A stretch of DNA of 64,000 bases from Shimia sagamensis. GTDB lineage: Bacteria > Pseudomonadota > Alphaproteobacteria > Rhodobacterales > Rhodobacteraceae. A program made the position numbers and the translations under genes. The DNA is taken from assembly GCF_900182745.1 (NCBI RefSeq), contig NZ_FXTY01000003.1, positions 372,001-436,000 of the forward strand, in the 5' to 3' direction. Every line of letters starts with the position of its first letter. Within the stretch, counting starts at the first letter, position 1. This document shows positions 43,575 through 52,249 of this stretch, one piece after another. A model generated the notes under the pieces. The model did no database searches, had not been told where the DNA came from, and saw only the letters and a list, made by a program, of their open reading frames with translations.

Positions 43575-44669
43575 ATGGCGTTTTTCTCAAAGCTCAAAGA
43601 CAAGTTGTTCAAATCGTCGTCCAAACTGGACGAGGGGCTTGAGGCGATTGTCGAAGATGGCGGCGAGGAGACCGCTGCGGTTGCGGTTGAGAGCGTTGCA
43701 GTTGAGCAGCCCGTGCCTGCAGTGGTTGAAGTGGAAGCTGCACCGGTCGCTGAGGACAAAGCCCCTGTCGAGGCTCCCAAGTCCGGCATCTTTGCGCGCC
43801 TGACTGGTCAGAACCAGAGCGGTCCAGTTGTAAAACGTGTGCTGGATGATGACATGCTCGAGCAGCTCGAAGAGTTGCTGATTGCCTCAGATATGGGCGT
43901 TGATACCGCGCTGCGCGTGACCGCGAATATCGCAGAGGGCCGTTTGGGCCGCCGGGTTTCGTCACAAGAGATCAAGGAAATTCTGGCCACGGAAGTGGCG
44001 CGGATCATGGAAACCGTGGCGCGCCCGATGCCGTTGTATCCATCCAAGCCACAGGTTGTGCTGGTAGTGGGCGTAAATGGCTCCGGCAAGACCACCACCA
44101 TTGGTAAGCTGGCAAGTCAGTTTCGGTCTGCAGGTAAGTCCGTGGTGATTGCAGCGGGAGATACGTTCCGCGCAGCAGCGGTGGAGCAGCTGCAAGTATG
44201 GGGCGAACGCGCTGGTGTGCCGGTTCTGACGGCACCAGAAGGCTCGGATCCGGCAAGCCTGGCGTATGATGCAATGACCAAGGCGGAAGCTGAAGGCGCG
44301 GACTTGTTGATGATCGACACAGCAGGGCGTTTGCAAAACCGACAGGATCTGATGGAAGAATTGTCGAAAATTGTGCGCGTGATCCGCAAGAAAAACCCGG
44401 ATGCGCCGCACAACACTTTGTTGGTGTTGGATGCGACCACTGGGCAGAATGCGATCAGCCAAGTTGAAACTTTCCAGAAGCTGGCTGATGTGTCTGGGTT
44501 GGTGATGACCAAGCTCGATGGCACCGCCAAGGGTGGTATTCTCGTGAGCCTTGCGGACAAAATTGGCCTGCCTATTCATGCGATTGGTGTGGGGGAACAG
44601 ATTGACGATCTGCAACCGTTTGACCCAGAAGAGTTTGCCGCGGCCTTGATCGGCCTGGATCAAAAGTGA
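43575..44669 (+). CDS. ftsY: Signal recognition particle receptor FtsY
   Basis: A 364-residue SRP-type GTPase that docks SRP-ribosome complexes at the inner membrane. It has an acidic N-terminal A domain (about 1-75), then an N domain and a G domain with GVNGSGKTTT (about 161-170), DTFRAAAVEQL, DTAGRL and TKLDGTAKGG. GGAGG lies just before the ATG. The DMT transporter and yciB genes follow in the same direction, 28 and 9 bases apart, and may be cotranscribed. Confidence 0.96.
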   Translation: MAFFSKLKDKLFKSSSKLDEGLEAIVEDGGEETAAVAVESVAVEQPVPAVVEVEAAPVAEDKAPVEAPKSGIFARLTGQNQSGPVVKRVLDDDMLEQLEELLIASDMGVDTALRVTANIAEGRLGRRVSSQEIKEILATEVARIMETVARPMPLYPSKPQVVLVVGVNGSGKTTTIGKLASQFRSAGKSVVIAAGDTFRAAAVEQLQVWGERAGVPVLTAPEGSDPASLAYDAMTKAEAEGADLLMIDTAGRLQNRQDLMEELSKIVRVIRKKNPDAPHNTLLVLDATTGQNAISQVETFQKLADVSGLVMTKLDGTAKGGILVSLADKIGLPIHAIGVGEQIDDLQPFDPEEFAAALIGLDQK

Positions 44670-44697
44670 GCTTGCACCGCTCCTGTGAGGGCATGAC

Positions 44698-45603
44698 GTG
44701 AGCGCCTGGCTGGTCTCCTTAGAGGGCACAGCGTCTGGGCAGCAATTGGCCTTAACGTTGGCCTTACTCGCCGCTTTCTTACATGCGGTGTTTGGTGCGC
44801 TACAGAAAGGGCGGCATGATCCCTGGCTGACTCGCGGCGCGATTGATTTCAGCTATGCAGCTATGGCTGCGCCGTTTGCGCTGTTTGTTGTGCCTTGGCC
44901 GGAGCCACATATGTGGCTGATTTTTGCGGGCGCGTTTGTGATCCACACTGGGTACAAGCTGCTGCAAAGTTGGGCCTACACCAAAGGCGCGTTCACCGTT
45001 GTCTACCCGGTGGTGCGCGGAGTGGGGCCGTTTTTTACGGTCATTGGCGCCTATCTGATTTTTGGCGAAACCTTCAGCGGTCTGCAATGGTTTGGCGTGG
45101 CGGTGTTGATGGCCGGCATTCTCGGCCTGGCGATCTACAACATGGTGTTTATGACCGACGGGCGTGAAACCTTGGTGGCGGCGATGGTCATCGCAGTCTT
45201 CACCGGCTTTTTTGTGGCGCTCTATACCACGTATGACGCTTATGGCATTCGTGCGACAGCGGACCCGTTTACTTTTCTCGCGTGGTTTTTCCTCGTCGAC
45301 GGGCTGGTGTTCCCGGTGTTGGCGGCGTTGCGCTACCGCGCCATGGTCAATCCGCCCACACTTGGTCCGTTGATGACGCGTGGGTTTATTGGCGGGTTGG
45401 TGGCTTTTGCGAGCTTTGGCTCTGTGATGTTGGCCACTCGATTGGACAACGTGGGGGAGGCGGCCGTGTTGCGGGAAACCTCACCCGTTTTTGCCGCACT
45501 GATTGGCTGGCTGGTCCTCAAAGAAACCGTTGGCCCGCGCAGGATCGCCTTGATGGCATTGATTGCGCTGGGAGCTGTGATAGTGGAAGTGGGCAGGCAA
45601 TAG
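44698..45603 (+). CDS. DMT/EamA family transporter
   Basis: A 301-residue inner-membrane protein with about ten hydrophobic helices in two EamA repeats; 'VVYPVVRGVGPFFTVIGAYLIFGE' is in the first and 'EAAVLRETSPVFAALIGWLVLKE' in the second. The substrate is unknown. It starts with GTG at 44698. It lies between ftsY and yciB. Confidence 0.88.
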   Translation: MSAWLVSLEGTASGQQLALTLALLAAFLHAVFGALQKGRHDPWLTRGAIDFSYAAMAAPFALFVVPWPEPHMWLIFAGAFVIHTGYKLLQSWAYTKGAFTVVYPVVRGVGPFFTVIGAYLIFGETFSGLQWFGVAVLMAGILGLAIYNMVFMTDGRETLVAAMVIAVFTGFFVALYTTYDAYGIRATADPFTFLAWFFLVDGLVFPVLAALRYRAMVNPPTLGPLMTRGFIGGLVAFASFGSVMLATRLDNVGEAAVLRETSPVFAALIGWLVLKETVGPRRIALMALIALGAVIVEVGRQ

Positions 45604-45612
45604 GAACGCGAC

Positions 45613-46233
45613 ATGGCTGAGACAACTTCTGAGAAAAAAATCAATCCGATGCTCAAGATGGGTTTGGAGCTGGGACCCATTGTGGTGTTTTTTGTCGCTT
45701 ATCTACGGCTACGAGACCAAACCATTGAGATCGGTGGCACCGCCTATGACGGTTTTATTGTCGCGACAGCCGGGTTTATTCCGCTGTTGATCCTGACCAC
45801 GGGTATTCTGTGGAAGCTGACCGGCAAGCTCTCAAAGATGCAGGTGGCCACTTTGGTGTTGGTGATAATTTTTGGCGGCCTATCGGTGTGGCTCAACGAT
45901 GAGCGGTTCTTCAAAATGAAACCTACCATGATCTATCTGTTGTTTGGCGGTGCGCTGGGCGTGGGCTTGTTGCGGGGGCAAAGCTATTTGAAGATTGTCA
46001 TGGAAGAGATGATGCCTCTTAAAGAAGAGGGCTGGTTGTTGCTCACGAAGCGGTTGACGGCCTTTTTCATTGGGCTTGCGGTGCTCAACGAAATTATTTG
46101 GCGCACCCAGAGCACGGACACCTGGGTATATTTCAAGACTTTTGGTCTGACCGCAGCGGTTTTCGTTTTCTTCATGACGCAGGGCAAAATTTTTCAGGAC
46201 TATGCTTTGGAAGAAGAAACCGAAGAAGGCTAG
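45613..46233 (+). CDS. yciB: Inner membrane protein YciB (septation protein A family)
   Basis: A 206-residue protein with five or six membrane helices that matches the YciB/IspZ family ('LKMGLELGPIVVFFVAYL', 'FFKMKPTMIYLLFGGAL', 'LNEIIWR'). The family affects envelope integrity and division. The C-terminal acidic tail EEETEEG is cytosolic. It starts 9 bases after the DMT transporter stop. Confidence 0.92.
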   Translation: MAETTSEKKINPMLKMGLELGPIVVFFVAYLRLRDQTIEIGGTAYDGFIVATAGFIPLLILTTGILWKLTGKLSKMQVATLVLVIIFGGLSVWLNDERFFKMKPTMIYLLFGGALGVGLLRGQSYLKIVMEEMMPLKEEGWLLLTKRLTAFFIGLAVLNEIIWRTQSTDTWVYFKTFGLTAAVFVFFMTQGKIFQDYALEEETEEG

Positions 46234-46240
46234 AGGATCT

Positions 46241-46263
46241 ACTCCCGCCGTCGTTCGGGGAGT
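46241..46263 (+). terminator. Weak hairpin between convergent yciB and GST genes
   Basis: ACTCCC (46241-46246) and GGGAGT (46258-46263) with an 11-base loop. There is no proper T-run after it, so its role as a terminator is doubtful. Confidence 0.3.
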
Positions 46264-46308
46264 CTTCTCTGGAGTATTCTTTAAATGAGAAAATGGCGAT
46301 TTGAGGAA

Positions 46309-46992
46309 TCACACCCCAAACAAGTCATTTTGAACCCATGTGTCGGAACGGTCGGCGCGTAGGTCGGCGTGCAGCGCACGTCCGCGTCTAAGCGCGGGCC
46401 GATCCCAAAGAGCTTTGAGCCAACGGGCCATGTGAGGTTTGTCGTCGAGAGTTTGCTCCTGGCCTTGCCAAAGGGACGACCATCCCCATGCAGCCATGTC
46501 TGCAATCGAATAGAAATCTCCGGCGAGATATTCGTTTTCAGCTAGGCGGCGATCTAGAACGCCATATAGGCGGGCAGTTTCGTCGCGATAGCGCGCCTTG
46601 GCGTAAGTAATGTCTTCGGGTGCGTACTTCAGAAAATGGTGGTTCTGCCCTGCCATGGGACCAAGCCCGCCCATTTGCCACATGAGCCATTCTTCGACGG
46701 CGACGCGATCCTGCTCTGTTGTGCCCAGAAACTGGTCGGTTTTGCGGGCGAGGTAGAGCAGGATTGCGCCGCTTTCAAATACGGAAATCGGTTTTCCGTC
46801 TGGCCCGTGCGGATCGACAATTGCCGGCATCCGGTTGTTGGGGGCAATCTTCAGGAAGGCTTCGGCAAATTGGTCGCCTTTGCCGATGTTGATTAAGTGA
46901 GTGCTGTAAGGCAGCGCCATCTCCTCCAGTGCGATGGAGACTTTCCAGCCGTTTGGTGTCGGCCAGTAGTAGAGATCAATGGGCTGTTGCAT
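46309..46992 (-). CDS. Glutathione S-transferase family protein (YfcG-like)
   Basis: A 227-residue thioredoxin-fold protein. The N-terminal domain has 'YYWPTPNGWKVSIALEE' and 'FESGAILLYLARK' for glutathione binding; the 'MGGLGPMAGQNHHF' segment resembles YfcG/YghU, which act as disulfide-bond reductases. A 38-base gap separates it from the upstream hydrolase gene, so the two may be cotranscribed. The stop lies 75 bases from the end of yciB. Confidence 0.88.
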   Translation of the reverse strand: MQQPIDLYYWPTPNGWKVSIALEEMALPYSTHLINIGKGDQFAEAFLKIAPNNRMPAIVDPHGPDGKPISVFESGAILLYLARKTDQFLGTTEQDRVAVEEWLMWQMGGLGPMAGQNHHFLKYAPEDITYAKARYRDETARLYGVLDRRLAENEYLAGDFYSIADMAAWGWSSLWQGQEQTLDDKPHMARWLKALWDRPALRRGRALHADLRADRSDTWVQNDLFGV

Positions 46993-47030
46993 GGTTGGTC
47001 CTCAAAGTGCGAGCAGCCATGATGCCGGTT

Positions 47031-47942
47031 TCAAGCTGTGCTGCAAGAGGGTGCGTTGGAGCTCGGGCGCACGGCTGCCAAATAGGTGCGCGGTGTCAGC
47101 TGTGCTTGGAGTGTATGTAGTGGTAACGCCGCGGGGTTGCGCAGCAGTTCCGCGTAAAACGCCATGGCACCGGGGCGCAGGTAGGGCGACCAGTGGCAGA
47201 GCCAATGTGCAGGCGGGTCAATGACATGCCCAAGGGCTGCAAGCCGTTTCAGGCCCGGTCGGTCGTCCAGCCGAATGGTCAGCGCGTTTGGCGCGTCAAA
47301 GCCACGCCCGATTGTGCGGTCATGTGCGCGACTGCGCCCGAGGAGTTGTTCAAAGAGGATGTCGTAAAACGCGTTTTCGCCGCTGACCACGTTGAAGAGT
47401 TCGGCACCATGCCCGGCGTCCGTGCGCAGGGCAGCGGCGACGGATGGGCGAAAGACCGCGCCGTTCAAAAGGATGATACGGCCTATGTCACCCACCGTGA
47501 GGCGATGCAGAGCTTGAAGCGCAACGTAGGCGCCCATTGAGTGGGCCACCACATTCACTGGTCTGTGCGGGTCTTGCATACGGAGCTGTTGGACCAGCGT
47601 CGCCAGCGCATGAGACGCGCGAATCGCAGAGCGCAGGGCTTGTTTCAGGGAACCTCGTGCATTCCAACCAAAGGCAACCCCGACACCGCAGTTGGAGGTT
47701 GGGGAAAGGTATCCCAGACGTTTGGGCCAGCTCACGACTTTGGAACTGGAGGCGTCCAGCGGCGCAAAGATATGCGCGTGGGGGCAGCGGCCGAGATCAT
47801 ACGGGCGGAATTTGTACCCATGCAACATGACGGTGATGGGGCCATCTGTGTCTAGTGCACGGTTGAGCACAGGTAAAAGTGGGGCATCAGTACCGTGTAG
47901 TACCGGTCTGCGGCCATCTGCGTTGATCCGAATGAGCGCCAT
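47031..47942 (-). CDS. Alpha/beta hydrolase
   Basis: A 303-residue hydrolase with the nucleophile elbow AHSMGAY (GxSxG variant; about residues 128-134), a preceding 'MLHGYKFRP' oxyanion-hole strand and a late His in 'LGHVIDPPAH'. Substrate unknown. ATG 47942 with GGGGAGA 7 bases upstream is the best start; longer in-frame starts lack a ribosome site. There is no signal peptide. Confidence 0.78.
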   Translation of the reverse strand: MALIRINADGRRPVLHGTDAPLLPVLNRALDTDGPITVMLHGYKFRPYDLGRCPHAHIFAPLDASSSKVVSWPKRLGYLSPTSNCGVGVAFGWNARGSLKQALRSAIRASHALATLVQQLRMQDPHRPVNVVAHSMGAYVALQALHRLTVGDIGRIILLNGAVFRPSVAAALRTDAGHGAELFNVVSGENAFYDILFEQLLGRSRAHDRTIGRGFDAPNALTIRLDDRPGLKRLAALGHVIDPPAHWLCHWSPYLRPGAMAFYAELLRNPAALPLHTLQAQLTPRTYLAAVRPSSNAPSCSTA

Positions 47943-48068
47943 TGCTGCTCTCCCCTTCACCTTCAGACAGTGTTGCGCAAAAATGTGCAGATTGGGTAAA
48001 GCAGGCGTAACCGAGTAGCGAATGGGCCCGCGTGGCTTGACGTTTTGGGCGTTGCGGCGTAATTCGCA

Positions 48069-48125
48069 TCTGTGGCGATTTGTTACCGGATTGCGGGCCA
48101 CGTTAAAGATACCGCTAAAGAGGTC
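48069..48125 (+). promoter_or_regulatory. SAM-II riboswitch upstream of metZ
   Basis: P1 is GTGGC (48072-48076) with GCCAC (48097-48101). The loop GATTTGTTACCGGATTGCGG contains GCGG (48093-48096), which can pair with CCGC (48112-48115) to form the pseudoknot. CGTTAAAG and CGCTAAAGAGG match the conserved A-rich strands of SAM-II. It sits 80 bases before metZ, the usual gene for this class. High S-adenosylmethionine would reduce metZ expression. Confidence 0.85.
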
Positions 48126-48135
48126 AGGACGAAGG

Positions 48136-48170
48136 AGCCCCTTCCGCTTGGCCGGAACGGGGCTTTTTAT
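48136..48170 (+). terminator. Terminator hairpin of the SAM-II riboswitch
   Basis: AGCCCCTTCCG (48136-48146) pairs with CGGAACGGGGCT (48153-48164) with one bulge, then TTTTT. It starts 10 bases after the aptamer and ends 35 bases before metZ, so it is probably the switched transcription terminator. Confidence 0.8.
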
Positions 48171-48204
48171 TTGGGTCGATCAAGTGTGACCCGGGAGAGA
48201 TGAC

Positions 48205-49392
48205 ATGAGCGATTGGAACAAGCGCACAAAGCTGGTGCATGGCGGGACACGGCGCAGCCAGTACAACGAGGTGAGCGAGGCGATTTTCCTCACACAGGGC
48301 TTTGTGTACGAGAGTGCGGAACAGGCTGAAGCACGCTTTATCGAGACCGGTGAAGATGAGTTTATCTACGCGCGCTACGGCAACCCAACTGTGGCAATGT
48401 TCGAAGAACGTATTGCGGCGTTGGAAGGCGCAGAGGATGCCTTCGCCACGGCCAGCGGTATGGCGGCGGTCAGTGGCGCGTTGACCTCGATGCTAAAAGC
48501 TGGTGATCATGTTGTTTCCGCCAAGGCGTTGTTTGGTTCTTGTATTTACGTACTGCAGGATGTTCTGGGCCGCTACGGCGTGGAAGTGACCTTTGTGGAT
48601 GGCACTGATTTAGCGGCCTGGAAAGCAGCGATGCGTCCGGATACCAAGGCGGTGTTCTTTGAAAGCATGTCCAACCCGACGTTGGAGGTGATCAACATCA
48701 CAGCCGTGGCGCAAATCGCCCACGAAGTTGGCGCGACAGTTCTGGTAGACAATGTATTTTCCACGCCAGTGTTTAGCGAAGCGATTTCGCAAGGTGCCGA
48801 TGTGGTGATCTACTCGGCGACCAAACACATTGACGGTCAAGGCCGCGCGCTGGGCGGAGTGGTCCTGGGCACCAAAGACTTCATCCGTGGCACACTTGAG
48901 CCTTACATGAAGCACACCGGTGGCAGCATGAGCCCGTTTAATGCCTGGGTGATGCTGAAAGGTCTTGAGACTATTGATCTGCGCGTACGAGCGCAGGCTG
49001 AGAGCGCGTTGGCGATTGCCGCGGCTTTGGAAGGACACTCAGCATTGGAGCGCACGATTTATCCTGGATTGGATAGTCACGCACAGGCCGCTTTGGTGAA
49101 AAAACAGCTTGGTGGTAGAGGCGGCACTGTGCTGTCTCTGGATATTAAGGGCGGTCGCGAGGCGGCGTTCAAGTTTTTGAATGCATTGAAAATTGCCGTG
49201 ATTTCTAACAACCTTGGAGACGCGAAATCGATCGCAACTCATCCGGCGACCACCACCCACCAACGTCTCCCTGACGACGTGAAAACGGACTTGGGTATTA
49301 CGTTGGGATTGGTGCGTTTTTCTGTTGGATTGGAAGACACCAACGATCTGATCGCAGATATTCAACAGGCTGTAGAGGCCTCGCAAGCTTAA
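48205..49392 (+). CDS. metZ: O-succinylhomoserine sulfhydrylase
   Basis: A 395-residue PLP enzyme of the Cys/Met metabolism family that makes homocysteine directly from O-succinylhomoserine and sulfide. 'FIYARYGNPTVAMFEERIAALEG' near the N-terminus and the PLP Lys in 'YSATKHIDGQGR' (about residue 209) fit MetZ. GGGAGAG precedes the ATG. The SAM-II riboswitch and terminator in its leader support a methionine role. A clear terminator follows. Confidence 0.92.
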   Translation: MSDWNKRTKLVHGGTRRSQYNEVSEAIFLTQGFVYESAEQAEARFIETGEDEFIYARYGNPTVAMFEERIAALEGAEDAFATASGMAAVSGALTSMLKAGDHVVSAKALFGSCIYVLQDVLGRYGVEVTFVDGTDLAAWKAAMRPDTKAVFFESMSNPTLEVINITAVAQIAHEVGATVLVDNVFSTPVFSEAISQGADVVIYSATKHIDGQGRALGGVVLGTKDFIRGTLEPYMKHTGGSMSPFNAWVMLKGLETIDLRVRAQAESALAIAAALEGHSALERTIYPGLDSHAQAALVKKQLGGRGGTVLSLDIKGGREAAFKFLNALKIAVISNNLGDAKSIATHPATTTHQRLPDDVKTDLGITLGLVRFSVGLEDTNDLIADIQQAVEASQA

Positions 49393-49421
49393 ATCCTCAG
49401 TTTGACAACGAGTGTACTGCG

Positions 49422-49453
49422 AGGCGCCCGGCAAATTGACCGGGCGCCTTTTG
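49422..49453 (+). terminator. Intrinsic terminator after metZ
   Basis: A perfect 10-bp stem AGGCGCCCGG (49422-49431) with CCGGGCGCCT (49440-49449), 8-base loop and a T4 tail. Confidence 0.88.
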
Positions 49454-49573
49454 CGTCTCTCGAGAAGAGTTTGACCCAAGGTGTCGTTTTTCACGTACAG
49501 GTTAACGATATTAGCATTTTGTCGACGGACTGACTAAGTTAGTTTTGCGACAACAGGGAAAAGGCGCTTGGCC

Positions 49574-50674
49574 ATGAACGTTCAAACTTCCAAGACCCAA
49601 ACACAATTGACACGGAAAGACGCTAAAGAGGCGCTCTCGCGGTTGCGGGCTTGGGCGCAAACGGCGTCTGTCACCGAGATTGCGGAACTTGACCCGGTTG
49701 TTGCACGGTTGCTGCCCGATCAGCCCTTGGCAAACTATCCGGAATTGTCACGCCAGTACCCCGAGGATTTTGAGGCGACGCCAGAGTATCGGGCAACCCT
49801 GCCAGATTTGCAAAACGGTCCTGAGAGCCTGATCAAAGGCGAGAAGCAGCAGATTCAGCACGTCGGAATCTCGAATTTCCGCCTGCCAATTCGATTCCAC
49901 ACTCGTGACAATGGTGACATCGCGCTGGAAACCAGTGTGACAGGAACAGTGAGCCTAGAGGCCGACAAAAAGGGCATCAACATGTCCAGAATTATGCGGT
50001 CGTTTTACAAGCACGCCGAGAAGACGTTTAGTTTCAGTGTGATGGAAGCCGCTTTGGCGGATTATATCACGGATCTGGAAAGCTTTGATGCCCGGCTTCA
50101 AATGCGGTTTTCTTACCCGATGAAGATCAAATCTCTGCGCTCTGGGCTCGAAGGATATCAATATTATGACATAGCGTTGGAAAAGGTGCAGCAAGGCGGC
50201 GTGACACACAAGATCATGCACTTGGATTATGTTTATTCGTCAACGTGTCCGTGTTCGTTGGAGCTGAGCGAACACGCACGCATGTCTCGTGGTCAATTGG
50301 CTACACCACACTCTCAACGGTCCGTGGCACGGATTTCAGCAGAAATAGTCGACCGTCCCCGTGTCTGGTTTGAAGACCTGATTGACCTTGCGCGGGAAGC
50401 CGTACCCACTGAGACACAAGTCATGGTTAAGCGCGAAGATGAGCAGGCTTTTGCGGAGTTGAATGCTGCCAATCCAATCTTTGTGGAAGATGCGGCGCGG
50501 CTATTTTGTGAGAAGTTGAAGGCGGACCCGCGGATTGGGGATTTCCGCGTTATTGCGAGCCATCAAGAGAGCTTGCACAGCCATGACGCAGTGTCGGTTC
50601 TAACCGATGGGCCGTTGTTTGCCTCACAAAGCATTGATCCAAAACTGTTCACAACGCTGTTTCACGTCGGGTAA
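49574..50674 (+). CDS. folE2: GTP cyclohydrolase FolE2
   Basis: A 366-residue type IB GTP cyclohydrolase that makes dihydroneopterin triphosphate for folate. It is the metal-flexible enzyme often used under zinc shortage. The metal and active-site Cys is in 'YSSTCPCSLELSEHARM' (about residue 215), with 'RGQLATPHSQRS' after it. ATG 49574 has AAGG 9 bases upstream; a TTG 6 bases earlier is also in frame. I could not identify a Zur box in the 120 bases before it. Confidence 0.92.
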   Translation: MNVQTSKTQTQLTRKDAKEALSRLRAWAQTASVTEIAELDPVVARLLPDQPLANYPELSRQYPEDFEATPEYRATLPDLQNGPESLIKGEKQQIQHVGISNFRLPIRFHTRDNGDIALETSVTGTVSLEADKKGINMSRIMRSFYKHAEKTFSFSVMEAALADYITDLESFDARLQMRFSYPMKIKSLRSGLEGYQYYDIALEKVQQGGVTHKIMHLDYVYSSTCPCSLELSEHARMSRGQLATPHSQRSVARISAEIVDRPRVWFEDLIDLAREAVPTETQVMVKREDEQAFAELNAANPIFVEDAARLFCEKLKADPRIGDFRVIASHQESLHSHDAVSVLTDGPLFASQSIDPKLFTTLFHVG

Positions 50675-50800
50675 CGTGGTGACGTACCTGTAACCACCAC
50701 GTTGTTTTCGCACTAGAACAGAGGGTTAGCGGACGTGCGTTGACACAGAGCCCGTCAAACGCGCTTGACAGCGGCTGGCCCAACCGCCAACCCTGCGCCC

Positions 50801-52249
50801 ATGCTGGATTTACGACCCGTTGGATATGTGATCGGCCTTTTGGTGGCGATGTTGGGCGTGGCCATGTTTGTGCCCATGTTCGTTGATCTGTTGGATGGCA
50901 CTGCCCATTGGGAAGCCTTCTTTGTGAGTGCAACCGTCACTTGCCTGTCTGGCGGCATGGTGGCGTTGTCGTGTCACAATGGACGGGGCGACGGCTTGTC
51001 TTTGCAGCAGACCTTTTTGCTGACCACTGGCGTGTGGCTTGCGCTTCCGATGTTTGGGGCTTTGCCATTTATTCTGGGCGCGACGGAAGCGCGGGTGGTG
51101 GATGCCTTTTTTGAAGCGATGAGCGGGTTGACCACCACTGGCTCCACTGTGTTCTCCGGGCTTGATGAACTGCCACGCGGGATGTTGTTGTGGCGCGGAT
51201 TGCTTCAGTGGTTGGGCGGCATTGGTATCATTGTTGTTGCTATGGTATTCTTGCCGGAATTGCGGGTTGGCGGTATGCAGATTTTCCGAAGCGAGGGGTT
51301 TGATACGTTTGGTAAAATCCTACCACGTGCCACGGAAATCAGTAGCCGTATTTCGGTGATTTACATAACACTCACCGTGGCATGCGCTCTGGCCTATGTC
51401 ATTACTGGCATGAACCCGTTTGATGCTGTTGTGCATGCGATGACCACCATCGCGACAGGTGGGTTTGCCAACTACGATTCGTCCTTTGGCGCTTTTTCCG
51501 TTGGGACAGAATATGTCGCTGTGATTTTTATGCTGCTCGCGGCGCTGCCGTTTGTGCGGTTTGTTCAAATGACCGCGGGCAGTGCCAAACCTCTTCTGCA
51601 AGACACGCAGATCCGGGCGTTTTTTATGACCGTTGCCGTGATTGTGATTATGCTTACCAGCTGGCAGGTGCTGAGCAATGGGCTTGGCAGTGAGGCTGGC
51701 TTTCGCAAGGTGCTGTTTAACACCACCTCAATTGTGACAGGCACAGGCTATGCGAGCGCCGACTACATGCTGTGGGGGGGCTTTCCCGTTTCAGTTCTGT
51801 TTTTTGCCGGCCTGATTGGTGGCTGCGCGGGGTCGACGGCCTGTTCGATCAAAGTGTTCCGCTATCAGCTACTGTTTGCCACCATCAAGACACAAATTCT
51901 CAAAATCCAGCACCCAAGCGGCGTGTTTACACCAAGTTTCCAAGGGCGCAAAATTGACGATGACGTGTTGAATTCCGTCATGAGCTTTTTTGTGTTCTTC
52001 ACAGTGACACTGGGTGGACTCGCGGTGCTTTTGGGCATGACAGGGCTGGATTTCACAACAGCGCTCTCAGGCGCGGCGGCAGCGCTTGCCAATATTGGTC
52101 CAGGGTTGGGTGACATCATCGGCCCTGCGGGAAACTTTGCGACGCTAAATGATGCGGCCAAATGGCTGTTGGCGGCAGGCATGCTGATCGGCCGGCTGGA
52201 GCTTTTGGCGGTCTATGTACTCTTTACGGTTCAATTCTGGAGGGCCTGA
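50801..52249 (+). CDS. trkH: TrkH family potassium uptake membrane subunit
   Basis: A 482-residue K+ channel subunit with four pore repeats; selectivity-like segments include 'MSGLTTTGSTVF', 'TTIATGGFANYD' and 'IVTGTGYASAD'. It works with TrkA-type regulatory proteins, which are not in this window. ATG 50801 (MLDLRPVGYV) gives the normal family start; the ribosome site is poor and a longer TTG start exists. The stop overlaps the next gene start as TGATG, so expression of the two is coupled. Confidence 0.9.
   Translation: MLDLRPVGYVIGLLVAMLGVAMFVPMFVDLLDGTAHWEAFFVSATVTCLSGGMVALSCHNGRGDGLSLQQTFLLTTGVWLALPMFGALPFILGATEARVVDAFFEAMSGLTTTGSTVFSGLDELPRGMLLWRGLLQWLGGIGIIVVAMVFLPELRVGGMQIFRSEGFDTFGKILPRATEISSRISVIYITLTVACALAYVITGMNPFDAVVHAMTTIATGGFANYDSSFGAFSVGTEYVAVIFMLLAALPFVRFVQMTAGSAKPLLQDTQIRAFFMTVAVIVIMLTSWQVLSNGLGSEAGFRKVLFNTTSIVTGTGYASADYMLWGGFPVSVLFFAGLIGGCAGSTACSIKVFRYQLLFATIKTQILKIQHPSGVFTPSFQGRKIDDDVLNSVMSFFVFFTVTLGGLAVLLGMTGLDFTTALSGAAAALANIGPGLGDIIGPAGNFATLNDAAKWLLAAGMLIGRLELLAVYVLFTVQFWRA

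Noticed and set aside
49454..49573. Possible Zur box before folE2
   Set aside because: The AT-rich stretch near 49500-49530 has no clear palindrome that fits a Zur site.
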